Source: Adiantum capillus-veneris (taxonomy: Eukaryota > Streptophyta > Polypodiopsida > Polypodiales > Pteridaceae). Taken from it: a stretch of DNA of 64,000 nt. Under the pieces are notes generated by a model. That model saw only the letters and a program-made list of their open reading frames with translations, did not search any database and was not told the origin of the DNA. Shown piece after piece: positions 1 through 11,551 of this stretch. The position numbers and the translations under genes are program-made. Where the stretch lies: assembly GCA_014529385.2 (NCBI GenBank), contig CM043953.1, positions 65,488,372-65,552,371 of the forward strand, read 5' to 3'. Position 1 is the stretch's first letter. Every line of letters begins with the position of its first letter.

Positions 1-1
1 A

Positions 2-3000
2 GAGGAGTCTTCTTTGGAGATAATGGGAATTGTATTCAATGCCAACACTCAAGATGTTCGTGTAGAAGAAAAGCCAACAGACAATCACACACGAGGGGAT
101 GAAAGATGCCACCACCTTGAAGAAGGATTTGAGAAGATGCTTGCAAAAGATCTTACTTGTAAGGAGAAGAGGTTCTACATCAATATGTTAAGGAGGTATC
201 TCAATTTGTTTATCACTGACTACTCACAAATAAGAGGTGTAGATGTAATAGAGCATCGAATTGAATTGAAACCAGGGACCAAACCCGTGGCTCAAAAGTT
301 AAGGCGACTAGGATCTGTGCAACAAAAGGCTCTCCTACAAGAAGTGAATCAACTCTTGAAGGCTGGCTTCATCTATCCAGTATCCAACTCCGAATGGGTA
401 TCACCTATTGTAGTCACTCCCAAGAAGAATGGTAAGTGGAGGGTCTGCGTGGATTACAAACCCCTCAACGCTGCGACAAAGAGGGACCACTTCCCTCTCC
501 CTTTCCAAGATGAAATTTTGAATGAAGTAGCAGGTCACGAATGCTACACTGTGTGTGATGGGTATTCAAGATATTTTCAAATTAGAATAGCAGAAGAGGA
601 CCAACCAAAAACCACCTTCATCACACCTTGGGGATGTTTTGCATTCAGAGTAATGCCTTTTGGGCTCACCAATGCTCCTAGCACCTTCATGAGATTCACA
701 ATATTTGTATTTCAGCCATTCTTTGGAAAATCTATAAGAGTCTTTATGGATGATTTCTGTATTTATAGTTGTAGATCACTTCACTGCCAAAAGGTTGAAG
801 AGGGGCTCAAGAGGCTCCATCAATTTGGGGGACAACTCAACCCAGAGAAGTGTCATATCGGTGAATCTCAGGTGGTTTTGCTAGGCCATGTGGTTTCTTC
901 ACAAGGAATTCAAGTGGATCCCTCTAAAGTAGAGGCCCTTTTGTCATTATCTCCACCAACAACAACTAAGGAGCTAATGACCTTCAACCACAAAGTGAGG
1001 TACATGTCTCGCTTCATCCATCTCCTAGCAGAAGCCATCGCCCCTTTGCATAGGTTGGCAAGCCAATCTACATTTGAATGGGGGAGAAAACATGCAAAAT
1101 GTTTTGAGGAAGTGAAGGGCATTCTTAGCTCTCTCCCAATCCTAATGCCACCAGATCCAAAGGAGACCTACTATGTCACTCCAAGTGTAGGTTTCGAAGC
1201 AATTGGTGTTGTTTTGATGCAAAAAGATCCTAAAACATCATACATGAGGCCGATCTATTTTGCAAGCAAGGTGATGACTCCGGCCGAGAAGGGATACACT
1301 GAAATGGAGAAAGTGGTATTTGCAATCTTGTTTGAAGTAAGGAAGTTTCGATCGTATCTTCTCCCTGTGCCATTTGTTTTTCTCACCTTAGAGCACAATC
1401 TACCATATGTAGTACAACACATGAGCCTCTCATCTAGAATAGCAAAGTGGGTGCTTGAACTCCAAGAATTTGAATACACTTTCCTTGTAGAAGATAGCAC
1501 AAGAGCAAGACTTGCATACATTCTCACCTACAAAGTGAGAGAAAGGGAAGGATCACGACTACAAATAGAGGAAGGCTCAAAACAGTTCAAAGTGAAGGAG
1601 ATTCATAATGCCCATACTTTATGCTTTGACGGAGCTTATCAACGCCAACAAGACAAAGCAGCAGGGGGAATCATCATTTTGAACCCACAAAAGGAGGTAA
1701 TGGTTAGAAAAGGTATCACTCTACTCAGTGTTCACTCTAACAATGAGGCTGAGTATGCTGCTCTAACCCTTGGGTTAGAAGAATGCAAAGAATTAGGCAT
1801 ACAAAGACTTATTATAAAAGGTGATTCTTTGCTAGTGGTCAGGCAAATCCAAGGGACTTGGAGGTGCAAGAATCGTACATTGTTTGAGTGCAAGAATCGT
1901 ACATTGTTTGAGTGGCTTAGTAGTGTAAGAGCTTTGATGAAGGGTTTTAAAGCAACACAGGTACAACACATTGTGAGAACTCATAACAAGGAAGCAGACT
2001 TACTCGCAAATGAAAAGCTTCAAATGGCGGTAGGAGGTGTGAAACTATATGAACACAAATATCAAGGTCAAGAGGAGCTAAAAGACATTATCTTCTTTCT
2101 ACAAGCAGGTGAGTGTCCCAAACACTTAGACAAGGTGCAAAGACATAGACTAGTTAAGAAGGCCACACCTTACCAGTTGATCGGGGATGATTTATATCAC
2201 AAAGGGAAAGATTTGGTCTTGAGGAGAGTACTAGGTGTGCAAGAGATAGAGAAAATTCTTCTTTCATGTCATGATGATGTCTGTGGTGGTCACTTTTCTC
2301 AAGATATTACAAGTAGGAAGATTTTACAAGCAGGGTTTATTTGGCCGAGCTTACATCGTGATGTCCAATATTGGTGTAAGGCATGTAAGCCATGCCAAAT
2401 TGCTGGGGATAGACGACTAACATATGAGCCTCGAGTCCCAATAATATCTTATGGCCCTTTTGAAAAGTGGGGTGTGGATGCAATAGGTCCCCTACCTCGT
2501 ACTTCTACAAGGAAGGTTTTCATCATCATGGGTGTTGACTACATGACACGATGGGCGGAAGCAACAAGCACAACCCGAATCACAGCTGAAGAGGTATCAA
2601 AGTTTATTTTTGATCATATTTGTAGTAGGTTTGGAACACCCCTAGAAATCTTATCAGATCGAGGCCCGGGTTTTAGGAATGACCTTCTGAATGATCTCTT
2701 GAGGAGGTTAAAAGTGAAACACCTGCATTCCACACCCTACTATCCTCAATGCAATGGATTGGTGGAAAAAGTGAATGGAATGATATGTAAGATCATTTCT
2801 AAGCAGGTTGTGGACCGGCCTAATGATTGGGATCGCCATTTGACGGCTGCTCTTTGGGCATATAGGACATCTTTCAAGGTATCTACCCAATTCACCCCTT
2901 TTCATCTAGTTTATGGACAGGAGACACTTCTCCCCATTGAGGTAGAGCTCCCAAGCTTGCGCGTTCTTGCAAGAGTGGCAAAAAAACCAAAAGAGGTTCT

Positions 3001-3496
3001 ACATGAAAGGATCTTAAATCTCCAACGACTTGAGCTAGATAGAGAAGAGTCCATTGATCACTACATCACCAAAGCGATAAGCCAAAGGGATAAAATCAAC
3101 AAGAAGCTCAAGGGGAAAGGATTGAAGGAAGGTATGTTGGTTCTTCGCTATGATAACCAACTTGATACTCGACTTGACAAAAAGTTTTTGCAAAGATGGG
3201 AGGGTCCTTTCATGATAAAAACAAATTTTGGGAATGGTAGTTACAGATTAGCAGATTTATCAGGAAAACTCCACAAGACCAGAGTCAATGGATGGAGATT
3301 AAAGCCCTACTTTCAATGTATCAATCCGTTGATAGGCAGTCATCTACCTACATCGTCTAAGCTCCAAATTGACATGGCTCCCTTCGGCTTGGCAAATGCT
3401 CCACCTATTTTTAAAGCTTTGATGTGCAAAGAAGAACCAGCCTTGGAATTCGAACATACCCAAGGCAACCCTCCCATCTCCGATTTATGGGATTGA
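2..3496 (+). CDS. Ty3/gypsy (Tat lineage) pol: RT, two RNase H domains, integrase; 5' end outside window
   Basis: Retrotransposon polyprotein fragment that would copy element RNA into DNA and integrate it in the nucleus. The frame is open to the left edge, so gag and protease are missing. Reverse transcriptase lies at about 330-830, with the catalytic box FMDD at 743-754. A first RNase H (about 1180-1540) has T-P-S-V where the catalytic D-A-S normally sits. A second RNase H-like domain (about 1615-2030; C-F-D-G-A, N-N-E-A-E-Y, K-G-D-S, H-N-K-E-A-D) follows. Next are an integrase zinc finger (about 2260-2400) and a D,D,E core (D 2477, D 2657, E 2765). Dual RNase H with a degenerate first copy is known for plant Tat-type elements. 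There is an internal 24-bp duplication at 1865-1912. The last 45 codons look unlike integrase, and 3374-3424 resembles a second RT fragment. The frame has no stops, so the copy is fairly young. Confidence 0.93.
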   Translation, partial: EESSLEIMGIVFNANTQDVRVEEKPTDNHTRGDERCHHLEEGFEKMLAKDLTCKEKRFYINMLRRYLNLFITDYSQIRGVDVIEHRIELKPGTKPVAQKLRRLGSVQQKALLQEVNQLLKAGFIYPVSNSEWVSPIVVTPKKNGKWRVCVDYKPLNAATKRDHFPLPFQDEILNEVAGHECYTVCDGYSRYFQIRIAEEDQPKTTFITPWGCFAFRVMPFGLTNAPSTFMRFTIFVFQPFFGKSIRVFMDDFCIYSCRSLHCQKVEEGLKRLHQFGGQLNPEKCHIGESQVVLLGHVVSSQGIQVDPSKVEALLSLSPPTTTKELMTFNHKVRYMSRFIHLLAEAIAPLHRLASQSTFEWGRKHAKCFEEVKGILSSLPILMPPDPKETYYVTPSVGFEAIGVVLMQKDPKTSYMRPIYFASKVMTPAEKGYTEMEKVVFAILFEVRKFRSYLLPVPFVFLTLEHNLPYVVQHMSLSSRIAKWVLELQEFEYTFLVEDSTRARLAYILTYKVREREGSRLQIEEGSKQFKVKEIHNAHTLCFDGAYQRQQDKAAGGIIILNPQKEVMVRKGITLLSVHSNNEAEYAALTLGLEECKELGIQRLIIKGDSLLVVRQIQGTWRCKNRTLFECKNRTLFEWLSSVRALMKGFKATQVQHIVRTHNKEADLLANEKLQMAVGGVKLYEHKYQGQEELKDIIFFLQAGECPKHLDKVQRHRLVKKATPYQLIGDDLYHKGKDLVLRRVLGVQEIEKILLSCHDDVCGGHFSQDITSRKILQAGFIWPSLHRDVQYWCKACKPCQIAGDRRLTYEPRVPIISYGPFEKWGVDAIGPLPRTSTRKVFIIMGVDYMTRWAEATSTTRITAEEVSKFIFDHICSRFGTPLEILSDRGPGFRNDLLNDLLRRLKVKHLHSTPYYPQCNGLVEKVNGMICKIISKQVVDRPNDWDRHLTAALWAYRTSFKVSTQFTPFHLVYGQETLLPIEVELPSLRVLARVAKKPKEVLHERILNLQRLELDREESIDHYITKAISQRDKINKKLKGKGLKEGMLVLRYDNQLDTRLDKKFLQRWEGPFMIKTNFGNGSYRLADLSGKLHKTRVNGWRLKPYFQCINPLIGSHLPTSSKLQIDMAPFGLANAPPIFKALMCKEEPALEFEHTQGNPPISDLWD
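1865..1912 (+). repeat. 24-bp tandem duplication inside the second RNase H
   Basis: Two identical 24-bp units (1865-1888 and 1889-1912) encode a repeated 8-residue stretch C-K-N-R-T-L-F-E. The duplication keeps the frame. It lies between the second and third catalytic acidic residues of the added RNase H and may disturb its fold. Confidence 0.95.
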
Positions 3497-5728
3497 GGTA
3501 ATGAAAAGCAGGTCTAATGGAGTAAAAGAGTGCATGACACTCCTCCTATTGAAAAAAAAAAGTGGAAAAGGAAAAATGACAAAAAAAAGAGAAAAAAAGA
3601 AGAAGAAAAAGAAGCAACACCGTCCTCCTAAAGAGCTTGGGGGAGGGCTAATATGAGTGGCATAAAATGGTAACCATCTTTTTGCAACATTTGTCAGCCT
3701 ACTCAACGTCCTCTTCCTCATATGTGTATATATTTTTCTACGCTATTAAGTTATCTAGAGTAAATTCCCCCTCTTCCTTTAACCTTTGTGGCGACACACA
3801 CATTATACTCTTCCCAAAAATGTCACCTTAGTCATATATTTATATTACCACCCTTTTCTTTTTTGATTTGTAAATAGAATAAGTATACAATAACCAACTA
3901 TATACCCCCAAACTTTCTTACCTCTTATGAATTAGTAGTAGAAAAATAATATATCCATCTTCCACCCCATATAGATAAATTCCCATGGAAATCAACTCTC
4001 CACTTGTCTTTACCAAAGATTATGGTCCCTCTCTACAAGTCTTCTATGCCCCCTACATAGGTGGCCCAATATCTCTTAAGAATATACATATAGTTTCTCT
4101 CCTTTCAAAAAGACTCCAATTGTATATTCTTTTCACAAGAAAATAATATTGGGCCCTCCTCTATTTGTTTAAGCATCATAGCCTTTTGAAAAAGCATGAT
4201 TCCCCTTGGATGCATACAAGCAAAGGGCCCATACAAGAAGACTTGGAAGCAAAAGGTTCCCTAGCCTAGTGTTGACCTTCCAAACCAAATTCCTTGGTGC
4301 ATGGGCATGAAGAATAGTCCAAATTCATATCAAACATGTTGAGAAGGTCAATTTTGCCTTTTGAAGCATGTCATTCCGAGCTACAGGTAAAAAGTTATGG
4401 TCAAAATAGTGTAAATCTGTCAGATTCACAGCAAAAGGGAACTGTAAATCAAGTAAATCAAGAGGGTGAGATCTTATTATTCCCCTACTCATCTTCTAGA
4501 AGAGCAATGAGTGTTCAAGGTCACTTGCATGTGATGGGACCAACCTAAAGATGCTTTCTAAATGCCAAGACAGACAAGTTGAGATACCTCGCAGGAGCCA
4601 CCCGTAGGGCCTCATGGTGGGGCCCACCTACATTATGCACCCCTATGGAGCCTTCACGGTCTAAAATGATATTTTTGGTGAATAAATAGTCCCTTTTATG
4701 TCCAATATTCAATGAGTGGTCAAAGGACACTTAATTAGGTCTAATCACTTACTCTAATTAAGTGTAGCATAATCCCACTCCTACACAACTATAAATAGCC
4801 CCCCTTGGAGAGACTCAAGGACACACACCTATATTTTCAACTTCATGTTGTTTCTTGATCAATAGTAGAGAAAACCCCAACTCTCCCTCTTTCACATCCT
4901 CCCTCCTAACCCTCCTCTTTGGAGGAAGTGCAACTCTATTCTCCACTCTTTCCATTCTACAATCTCTTACTCCATCAACCCAATAAATCATTTGTAGCAC
5001 CTCAATAACTTGTAAATACATCATGATCTCTCTCATGGTTATGTTAATGATCATGAAATCATCTTCAAATCTTTCAAGCGTCGCAATTCGTGATGGTTAG
5101 CGAGCGTCTGTCCTCCCCTTTAAAGGTGTGCGAGAAATCAAGTAAGTGTTTTATTCTCAATTTACCATTGGTTTGTTTCTCCACACTTATTCAATTGGTC
5201 TAAAGAAATTTCTCACTCCAACTCTCTTTTGCTTCATTACATATGCATGTGGCTACCTCTCATGGTGATTTTATTTGTGTCACGGCATTGCATAGATGGA
5301 GATGAGCTCTCTATGCAAAGTGTGTTAGTTTGATGTAAGTGATTCTCTTGTGTGTTTGAGAGGTAAGTCTTGTGCGCATGATTTTTTTGATGAGTGCTTG
5401 AGAGAGGAAGAGTTTGGATGTATTATGGGTATTCTTATGGGGATAAGGTGAATGCTATTCCACAAATTGCATATTTCATTTTGATGCACGGCATTGGGTT
5501 GCATAATCGTTGATGGTGTTCAAGTGTCCAAAGTGTATATAGAGTAAGGGGGTTTTCAAAGTGTGTTGGTTGAGTGGGTGAGTGCAAGTGTTATTTTGAT
5601 TGGTTTCCTTCTCCACTCCCAAAAGAAGGTGGTGCCCCAAGTAGTGTGCGTACCTCTTTACGAACATTTTGTGAGGGTAGGCTCATTGGTTTGGGTTTTG
5701 AGGCCCCATTTCAAAAAGCTCGCCCTCA
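3497..5728 (+). other. 3' noncoding region and probable 3' LTR of the Tat-lineage element
   Basis: No coding sequence is recognisable. An A/G-rich stretch (3551-3614) is followed by a polypurine tract, gagcttgggggaggg, at 3633-3647, the usual mark for the start of a 3' LTR. An LTR beginning near 3648-3655 is inferred. The element's other LTR is outside the window, so neither boundary can be confirmed. A TATA-like site at 4790 fits an LTR promoter. From about 5140 to 5728 I see nothing assignable. Confidence 0.5.
4790..4798 (+). promoter_or_regulatory. TATA-like element (tataaatag) in probable LTR
   Basis: tataaatag lies 1.1 kb after the polypurine tract, in AT-rich sequence followed by a C-rich stretch. 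It fits the core promoter of a gypsy LTR. No second LTR is available to test this. Confidence 0.4.
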
Positions 5729-6037
5729 TTGTCTCATGCATGATTTAGTAGAGTGACATCAATAACGCGTAGGTGTTTCTTACGACACTTTCCTTCCACC
5801 TCATGAACTAACTTTTTCTTGTTTCTTTTTTGGGGTGATGGTTGCAGGTAACAGGACTCTCCTCTCTCTAATGCATGTGCATGATGGACACCCATCGCCA
5901 ATAACATCAAAACCATTGTAAAATTTCTCCAAGTTGCTCTAAAATAGGCTCACTTTGCCTATGGATGTAGATTTTTTAATTAAATGTCTGCTTCTATGGG
6001 CATACATGTGTGATACATTCATCTCTACTTCCCTAAG
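5729..6037 (+). repeat. Left terminal repeat of the Penelope-like element, part 1
   Basis: This stretch is repeated with only scattered substitutions and small indels at 46304-46610. Both copies carry the same run of landmarks: tctcatgcatgattta, ctctctaatgcatgtgcat, ggacacccatcgccaataac, ttttttaattaaatgtctgc. The copies flank a PLE RT in the same orientation, so I interpret them as PLE pseudo-LTRs. The left copy is cut at 6037 by the 5.4-kb LTR element and resumes at 11466/11471. Confidence 0.75.
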
Positions 6038-6199
6038 TGTCAGGACAAGGGCCCTACGGGGCAAGGCCCAACCTAGGGGGTCAGGGACCTAGGCCAAAGG
6101 CCTGGACTGGGGATCAGCTTAGGGCAAGAGCTAGGAGCTAGGCCTATATAAAGGGCGGTAGGGAGGAGGATCCTATGTCTCAGTTCCCTAGGTCTTACA
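6038..6199 (+). repeat. 5' LTR (162 bp) of the LARD-like element
   Basis: Begins TG, ends CA, with TATATAAA at 6145-6152. It differs from the 3' LTR by a few substitutions and lacks a 15-bp stretch found there. Confidence 0.93.
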
Positions 6200-6200
6200 G

Positions 6201-6212
6201 TGGTATCAGAGC
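6201..6212 (+). other. Primer-binding site, tRNA-iMet type
   Basis: TGGTATCAGAGC lies one base after the 5' LTR. It is the standard plant LTR-retrotransposon sequence complementary to the 3' end of initiator tRNA-Met. Confidence 0.93.
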
Positions 6213-6279
6213 TAGGGGAGAGGAAATCCATGGAGGAGGGAAGGAGAAAGGTCGGCTTGCTTTGCATGGTAGCTGCATG

Positions 6280-6280
<1 letters not shown>

Positions 6281-6321
<41 letters not shown>
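6281..6321 (+). repeat. (CT)n microsatellite
   Basis: About 40 bp of uninterrupted CT dinucleotides in the 5' interior of the LARD-like element, shortly after the primer-binding site. Confidence 0.97.
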
Positions 6322-6323
<2 letters not shown>

Positions 6324-9300
6324 AGGGCGTGCATGGAGGGGCCAGCTGAGAGCGGAGCTGCAGGAGTCACCCCTTCTATGGGGAGTTTCATGGAGAGCTC
6401 AAGAAACTTAAACAGGGCAAGAACCACCCCTTGGTCGGGGCTTGGGCCGGCAGTCGACCAACACGAGATTGAGCACAGAAGGGCTCGTTAGCATGGCGCT
6501 GAGCAAGGCTACAATTTTCTTCACTACTCGACCATGAATCAAGGAAGGGACGATGCTTTGTCTCTTTCGCTCTCCCAACGTAGGCAGCCATCTCTGATGC
6601 AGACGAATTTAATGTACTTTTTGATTCTTTAAGGTGGGTGTCCTATCCAATTAAGGGTTGAAGCGCACGACTAGGGTCGGCAAGGCATGGTCTACGACAA
6701 GCATGGCTAATAGCAAGGACCATGCAGAGCATCCACAGCCAGGAACAACTTGCAAAGCACAACTTGCAAGGCATGTCAGGTTGCCCACTAGCTCAAGGAC
6801 GTCCGACAACCTGTCGATGATAAAGCCATATCTTTTTGTATGGAGCACTTTCCGTATGCAGGTATTAGCACGGCAAGGATATGATCTTCAGTATTCGATC
6901 AAATCTTTGACTCAAGATTGGAAAAGGTTCGAGGTTCAAGGATGCTCGAACACACAGTAAATGGCCGCCACGACAAGTTGCTTAAGGGCATTTTGGAGGT
7001 AACCAATAGCTTCCAATTTCGCTTGTTACTTTCCTTCAAAACATGTTGCACCAAGACACAATCAAGGCTTGTGCAAACCATGTTGTTATCAAATTTAAGC
7101 ATGGCTTATCCAAGGCATCAAAACCCGGCATGGTTGGCTCATGCCACGGTTTGTGTTTAACAACTTTGGCTATCCAAAGATCAATAATTGGTTTGACGAC
7201 CAAAATCAAGCAAGGCTTGAGTGAGCAATGATCTCATCTAAAAGCAAGGCTTCTTCCCATGCCTGGCAAAGTTCAGGACATGGTAGTGTTTGAGAATCTC
7301 ATAGAGATTAGCACAGTCTGTTGATAGCCTTGATGAAGGAGGTGCAGGTACTCGGTACGGCTGACCATTAACTACAATTTCAAGTAGTTGTTCAACAAGT
7401 TTCTTGGGCTTTACTTCTAGGCAAGTTGTCTGCCCATGATGCATTCAAATATAGATATGATCCACTCATTGTTGACAAGCATGATCTAGTGAGCTTTCTA
7501 AGACATCACGGGAGCACAACTCCGTCTCCACAAACTTCCAGAATACAGTAACCAAGCCAAGCTGATATGAGAATCTCTGTTAGCTATGCGCACCAGAACT
7601 CCATGAGTACGTATGTGAAGCAACGCTTCCCTTTGGGTATTTGGCATCGCGATTTCCATAGTTTGAAATATGCTCTTACCATACAAACTTGGGAAAACTT
7701 TCCAATCTATTTGCAGATTTTTACATCGCATGAGGGTGTATATGATACATACGCAAATTCAGTCGAGCACTACATATGGGATGAGCCGGATTCGAGCAAA
7801 CTCCCAGAAACCTAGCCACAACTAGCTAACAAGGTCAATATATTTTCAAGTTATGTTTGTTTTTTGTCTTTTCATTTTGGAACAGATTTCTCTGTTGTGC
7901 GAAAGCAAAGTGCTTGGGCAGACTCCATACAAGCCATTGTTCATAGCATAGTGCTTTGCAACTTTTCTTACGAAGCAAGGCTTCTCTTTTTTGCAAAGCT
8001 ATTATCGATTGACTTTAGCACAATGCTATTGTCACACATATTTCACACTACCTGGATATAAGCTCACAGTTATGCAACGATGCACTGTGATGTATCTATG
8101 CCAGTGTAATTGTGCAAGGCACGTATACCAACAACTCACATGATTGAGACTGTTATTGAAGCCAAGGGCTTATCATTGCATTTTTTGATATGTATGCATG
8201 GCGTACTAGTACAATGGCCTTACAACACCCATCATTGCGTACGCTTCCGCTATCGCACTAGCTACTTTGTCAAGGACGAGCTCACTTATTGATGTTTTCA
8301 AATATTTTGTGTTTATGTGTATTCATGGGCAAAGTGCCATCCATATGCACCTTGTTACCGATCACATACACGATAAGTGAGTGAAGATGTTATTTTTGGT
8401 ACCTCTCTCTCCGAGAACGTGGTACCAGTACACTGCTGTACGCTTATATGATAAGCTAAGATACAGACGTGGTGTGCACAGCATCCTATCCAAGGGACAT
8501 AAAACAGACTCAAATACGGAATTTTCCTCAGCCCAGCATTCTCTCTCTCTCCCCTTCCTACTTCTTTCAGGGAAAGGTGAAACTAGGCATGATTTTATTA
8601 ACATCTTTTTATGTCAAAACAATAATAGAACAGGCTATGAGCCCACAAGAAGGGCTACGAGCCATCTATTACCACCTATTTGGCATGGCTAAGAGCCATC
8701 TGTTTGTAGTCCATCAGTGATTGATTCCACGATCAAGCACTTCTCTCCAGTTGAGTACCCATTGATTGTACTGGACAAGCAAGCGTCTTGCCATTAGTGC
8801 TTTTTGGGGCATTATTTTATCGCTCCACACTATATGTGTGCAAGTCAAGTTGAGTTTTTGAACGTCTTAAACTCGTAAGGGCTTATCTCTACCATGATGT
8901 CCGAATGATGCCCGCATTTCGGACAACACGACTATTCACAAAAACCCACGCTTATGGATTTTTGGGTGTAAAACAGCTCTAGTTGTGCATACAATTCCAA
9001 TTTCAGTGGAGCTCTTATTTGCACTAAGAGTGTCTATATGAGTACACTTTTGGGGTAAGACCCGGCTCGTGATTACTAAATCACTTAGTAAGGATTGATG
9101 GTCAATACTTGGAACCTTCACACTTACATTTTCAAGGGAAGAAGTCCACAAACTGCCAAGAGTAGTAGACAAATTTCAATGTCCAAAGGAAGTACTGCCA
9201 CGGGCAACCCCACTGGGGTAACGGACATAGGCCAAGGGCCGATTGCTAGTTGAGCAGTTTTTCTTCACGGTTTAACCAAAGGGTTTGACAATGTTGATTT

Positions 9301-11272
9301 TAACCATGGGGTCTGGATTGCAAAGGCAACACCCAAGGTTACAGGTGCAATGCTACATGCATTTCACTATTTTCAATTACTATTTGTAGGCCTTTGCAGG
9401 TGGGAAATTTGGGCAGGTGCTTTTCACTCCGGATAAGTGTACATTACGTTCAAATCTCCAGGTACGCATCTACTGATTTTGTGTTATTCCATTTGTAGTA
9501 TGCTTTGCTTGGTTTTTCAAAACGTCTAAGTACGCTCGAATGTTACAGAGCCATGCCAAGGGCATGTCGGCACAAAGTATTTTGGGCCAAGTGTCCAATC
9601 TATCTTTCTGTCTTATGCTGTTACGAACCTACTTGTAAGGTTCAATTTGGCACATGTTGTCACATGGGATACAACATGGTCTAGGAACTCAAGGAGTTCG
9701 GTTTAGCTAGTGTGGAGCACGATAATGAGGGTCCCTCTCACTCTTGTCGTGGAGTGTTTTGCAGTTCCTCCACACACAAGTACATCTTGTACTTGATGGA
9801 TGTCGCTTTTTCGGCCATCCTTATTTGAGACATATTCCACATGTGGTGAATATGCGTCTTTGGGACTGACACTGGCACCTAATTCTTAATGATGTGTCGC
9901 GACGAAGTCCCTACGTCCTGGTCGCATCTGTTTATTAGACCATTTGGACCACACTATATCAAGAACAATTTCAGTGGGGCCAGATATTGTCGGGTACTAA
10001 GTACAAACTTGTTGTGATTACAAGTGCTGTGAAACCACCTTAACGGAGGGTCGTTTCTACATATAGAAAAGTATGCTATGTTCATGAGAATGTCTCATGG
10101 TTGGTACCTAGGTGTGACCGGGTTGTCACATTCTATTATGGTCCAACTTTTGTTGCAAGATTTTCACGTATGTATCGTGGAAAGTCTCATCATGGAATTG
10201 CAGTTTGGATAAATTTGTGTTAAATGCATGCACACTAGGTGCTATGGGCCCTAGTGTTTAATACTGATTTATTTGGAGCGGCATGCCAATTCATGGACTT
10301 TATTCTCTTTGCACCTTTTTGCAGTGCATGTACAATCTCTCCTGCAGATTTATTATGAGTTTACACCCTGCCATACAAGGCACTGGCTCAGGATGGGTGT
10401 CTATGGTTGGATGGTCTAAACTCTAGGATCTTACTCTAGTCCACCCGCTTTCAACCTAGTTGGTTGTCTTCATTCCATAGAAAATATATGGCTGGATACT
10501 CAATGATTTAGTCCTGGTTTATCGACAGTCAGAGAAGACTGTCTGTAAGTGGTTGGGGAACAACACCTCACTCTTACTGTTGCTATTCATCTCGTGTTGG
10601 ATGGGCAACTTACAAATATTTCTTTTGCTAAAGGATCTGCTAAGAGCATACGTTAGTACAACGCATTTCTGAATAGATGATTTTCTCCCTATTCTAGAAT
10701 TTGCTTAAGTACGGTTTTCAACTTTGAACACCTGTTGTGGTGGGGTTGGAGATTGTTTCAATAGTTTCATACATCAAGAACTTACCAGATGTGTTGACAA
10801 AGTATGTTGGCAAGTAGCCTTCATTAGGGATGAACATGTAGTTCTTTGTGTTCCAAACTATTCAAAATTCTAACAAGAGGACACTCCCTATCTATGAACA
10901 TTTCAAGATACTCACGCGAGTAGGAAATCTGGCTCACAACTGCATGGAAAGTTACGCCAAGGTTTCCTTGCATTATTCTAGTAACTTCAGAAGCTCTGAA
11001 AACTGGTTATGCCTTTGGACAACTCTTAGTTGTGGTTACTCCTTTACAGTACTCAAGTAAGTTATAAATGGAGTTACCATTTAGACCCAAGTGGTTGCAA
11101 AAGGACAACAATGTTGAAAATCAAGATGTTGCTCTTGGTTTCATTGAACCTCCTCACTGCACCAATTATCGGTCATATAGACAATTGGATCACGTTTGGG
11201 ACGTCAATAAAGAAAACATCAGTATTCTTAAGAAGATATTACTACTTGTGTTTTCGAGGACGAAAACGCTTC
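6322..11272. other. Non-coding interior of the LARD-like element
   Basis: No conserved protein motif was found on either strand. The short frames present (for example 7567-7815 and 11030-11407) have no recognisable domain. The sequence is not low-complexity, so it may be captured or decayed element DNA. Confidence 0.6.
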
Positions 11273-11288
11273 CTTAAGGGGGGAGTAA
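11273..11288 (+). other. Polypurine tract of the LARD-like element
   Basis: A G-run (aaggggggagtaa) directly abuts the 3' LTR start TGTC, the expected plus-strand primer position. The ttcgaggacga block 14-30 bp upstream is typical of plant chromovirus ends. Confidence 0.85.
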
Positions 11289-11465
11289 TGTCAGGACAAG
11301 GGTCCTACGGGGCAAGGCCCAACCTAGGGGGTCAGGGACCTAGGCCAAAGGCCTGGACTGGACTAGTGTGGACTAGGGATCCACTTAGGGCAAGAGCTAG
11401 GAGCTAGGCCTATATAAAGGGCGGTAGGGAGGAGGATCCTATGTCTTAGTTCCCTAGGTCTTACA
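11289..11465 (+). repeat. 3' LTR (177 bp) of the LARD-like element
   Basis: Matches the 5' LTR apart from a 15-bp extra segment around 11360-11375 (a local duplication of the ggact/tggactag motif) and about four substitutions. TATATAAA lies at 11411-11418. It is followed by the target duplication ctaag. Confidence 0.93.
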
Positions 11466-11497
11466 CTAAGTTTCCAAGAAATTTTGAATTGTTCCAT

Positions 11498-11550
<53 letters not shown>

Positions 11551-11551
11551 A
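11466..11551 (+). repeat. Left terminal repeat of the Penelope-like element, part 2, with (CT)n
   Basis: After the target duplication, tttccaagaaattttgaat and following bases match 46612-46648. The match ends in a CT microsatellite (about 11505-11545) that corresponds to the compound TG/CT tract at 46.65-46.87 kb. Confidence 0.75.

Larger units (their letters stand above)
6038..11465 (+). mobile_element. 5.4-kb non-autonomous LTR retrotransposon (LARD-like) with very short LTRs
   Basis: Two terminal repeats beginning TGTCAGGACAAGG and ending CTTACA (6038-6199 and 11289-11465) are flanked by the 5-bp target duplication ctaag (6033-6037 and 11466-11470). A tRNA-iMet primer-binding site follows the left LTR and a polypurine tract precedes the right one. 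About 5.1 kb of interior lacks any gag, RT, RNase H or integrase motif in six frames, and its longest frames are about 100 codons. The block just before the 3' LTR (ttcgaggacgaa, then a G-run) matches the 3' end typical of plant chromoviruses, so it probably moves with chromovirus proteins. Removing it rejoins the PLE terminal repeat exactly as in the uninterrupted copy near 46.6 kb. Confidence 0.92.

Noticed and set aside
7567-7815. Possible small gene inside the LARD-like element
   Set aside because: 82 codons with no recognisable motif and no sign of conservation within the window.
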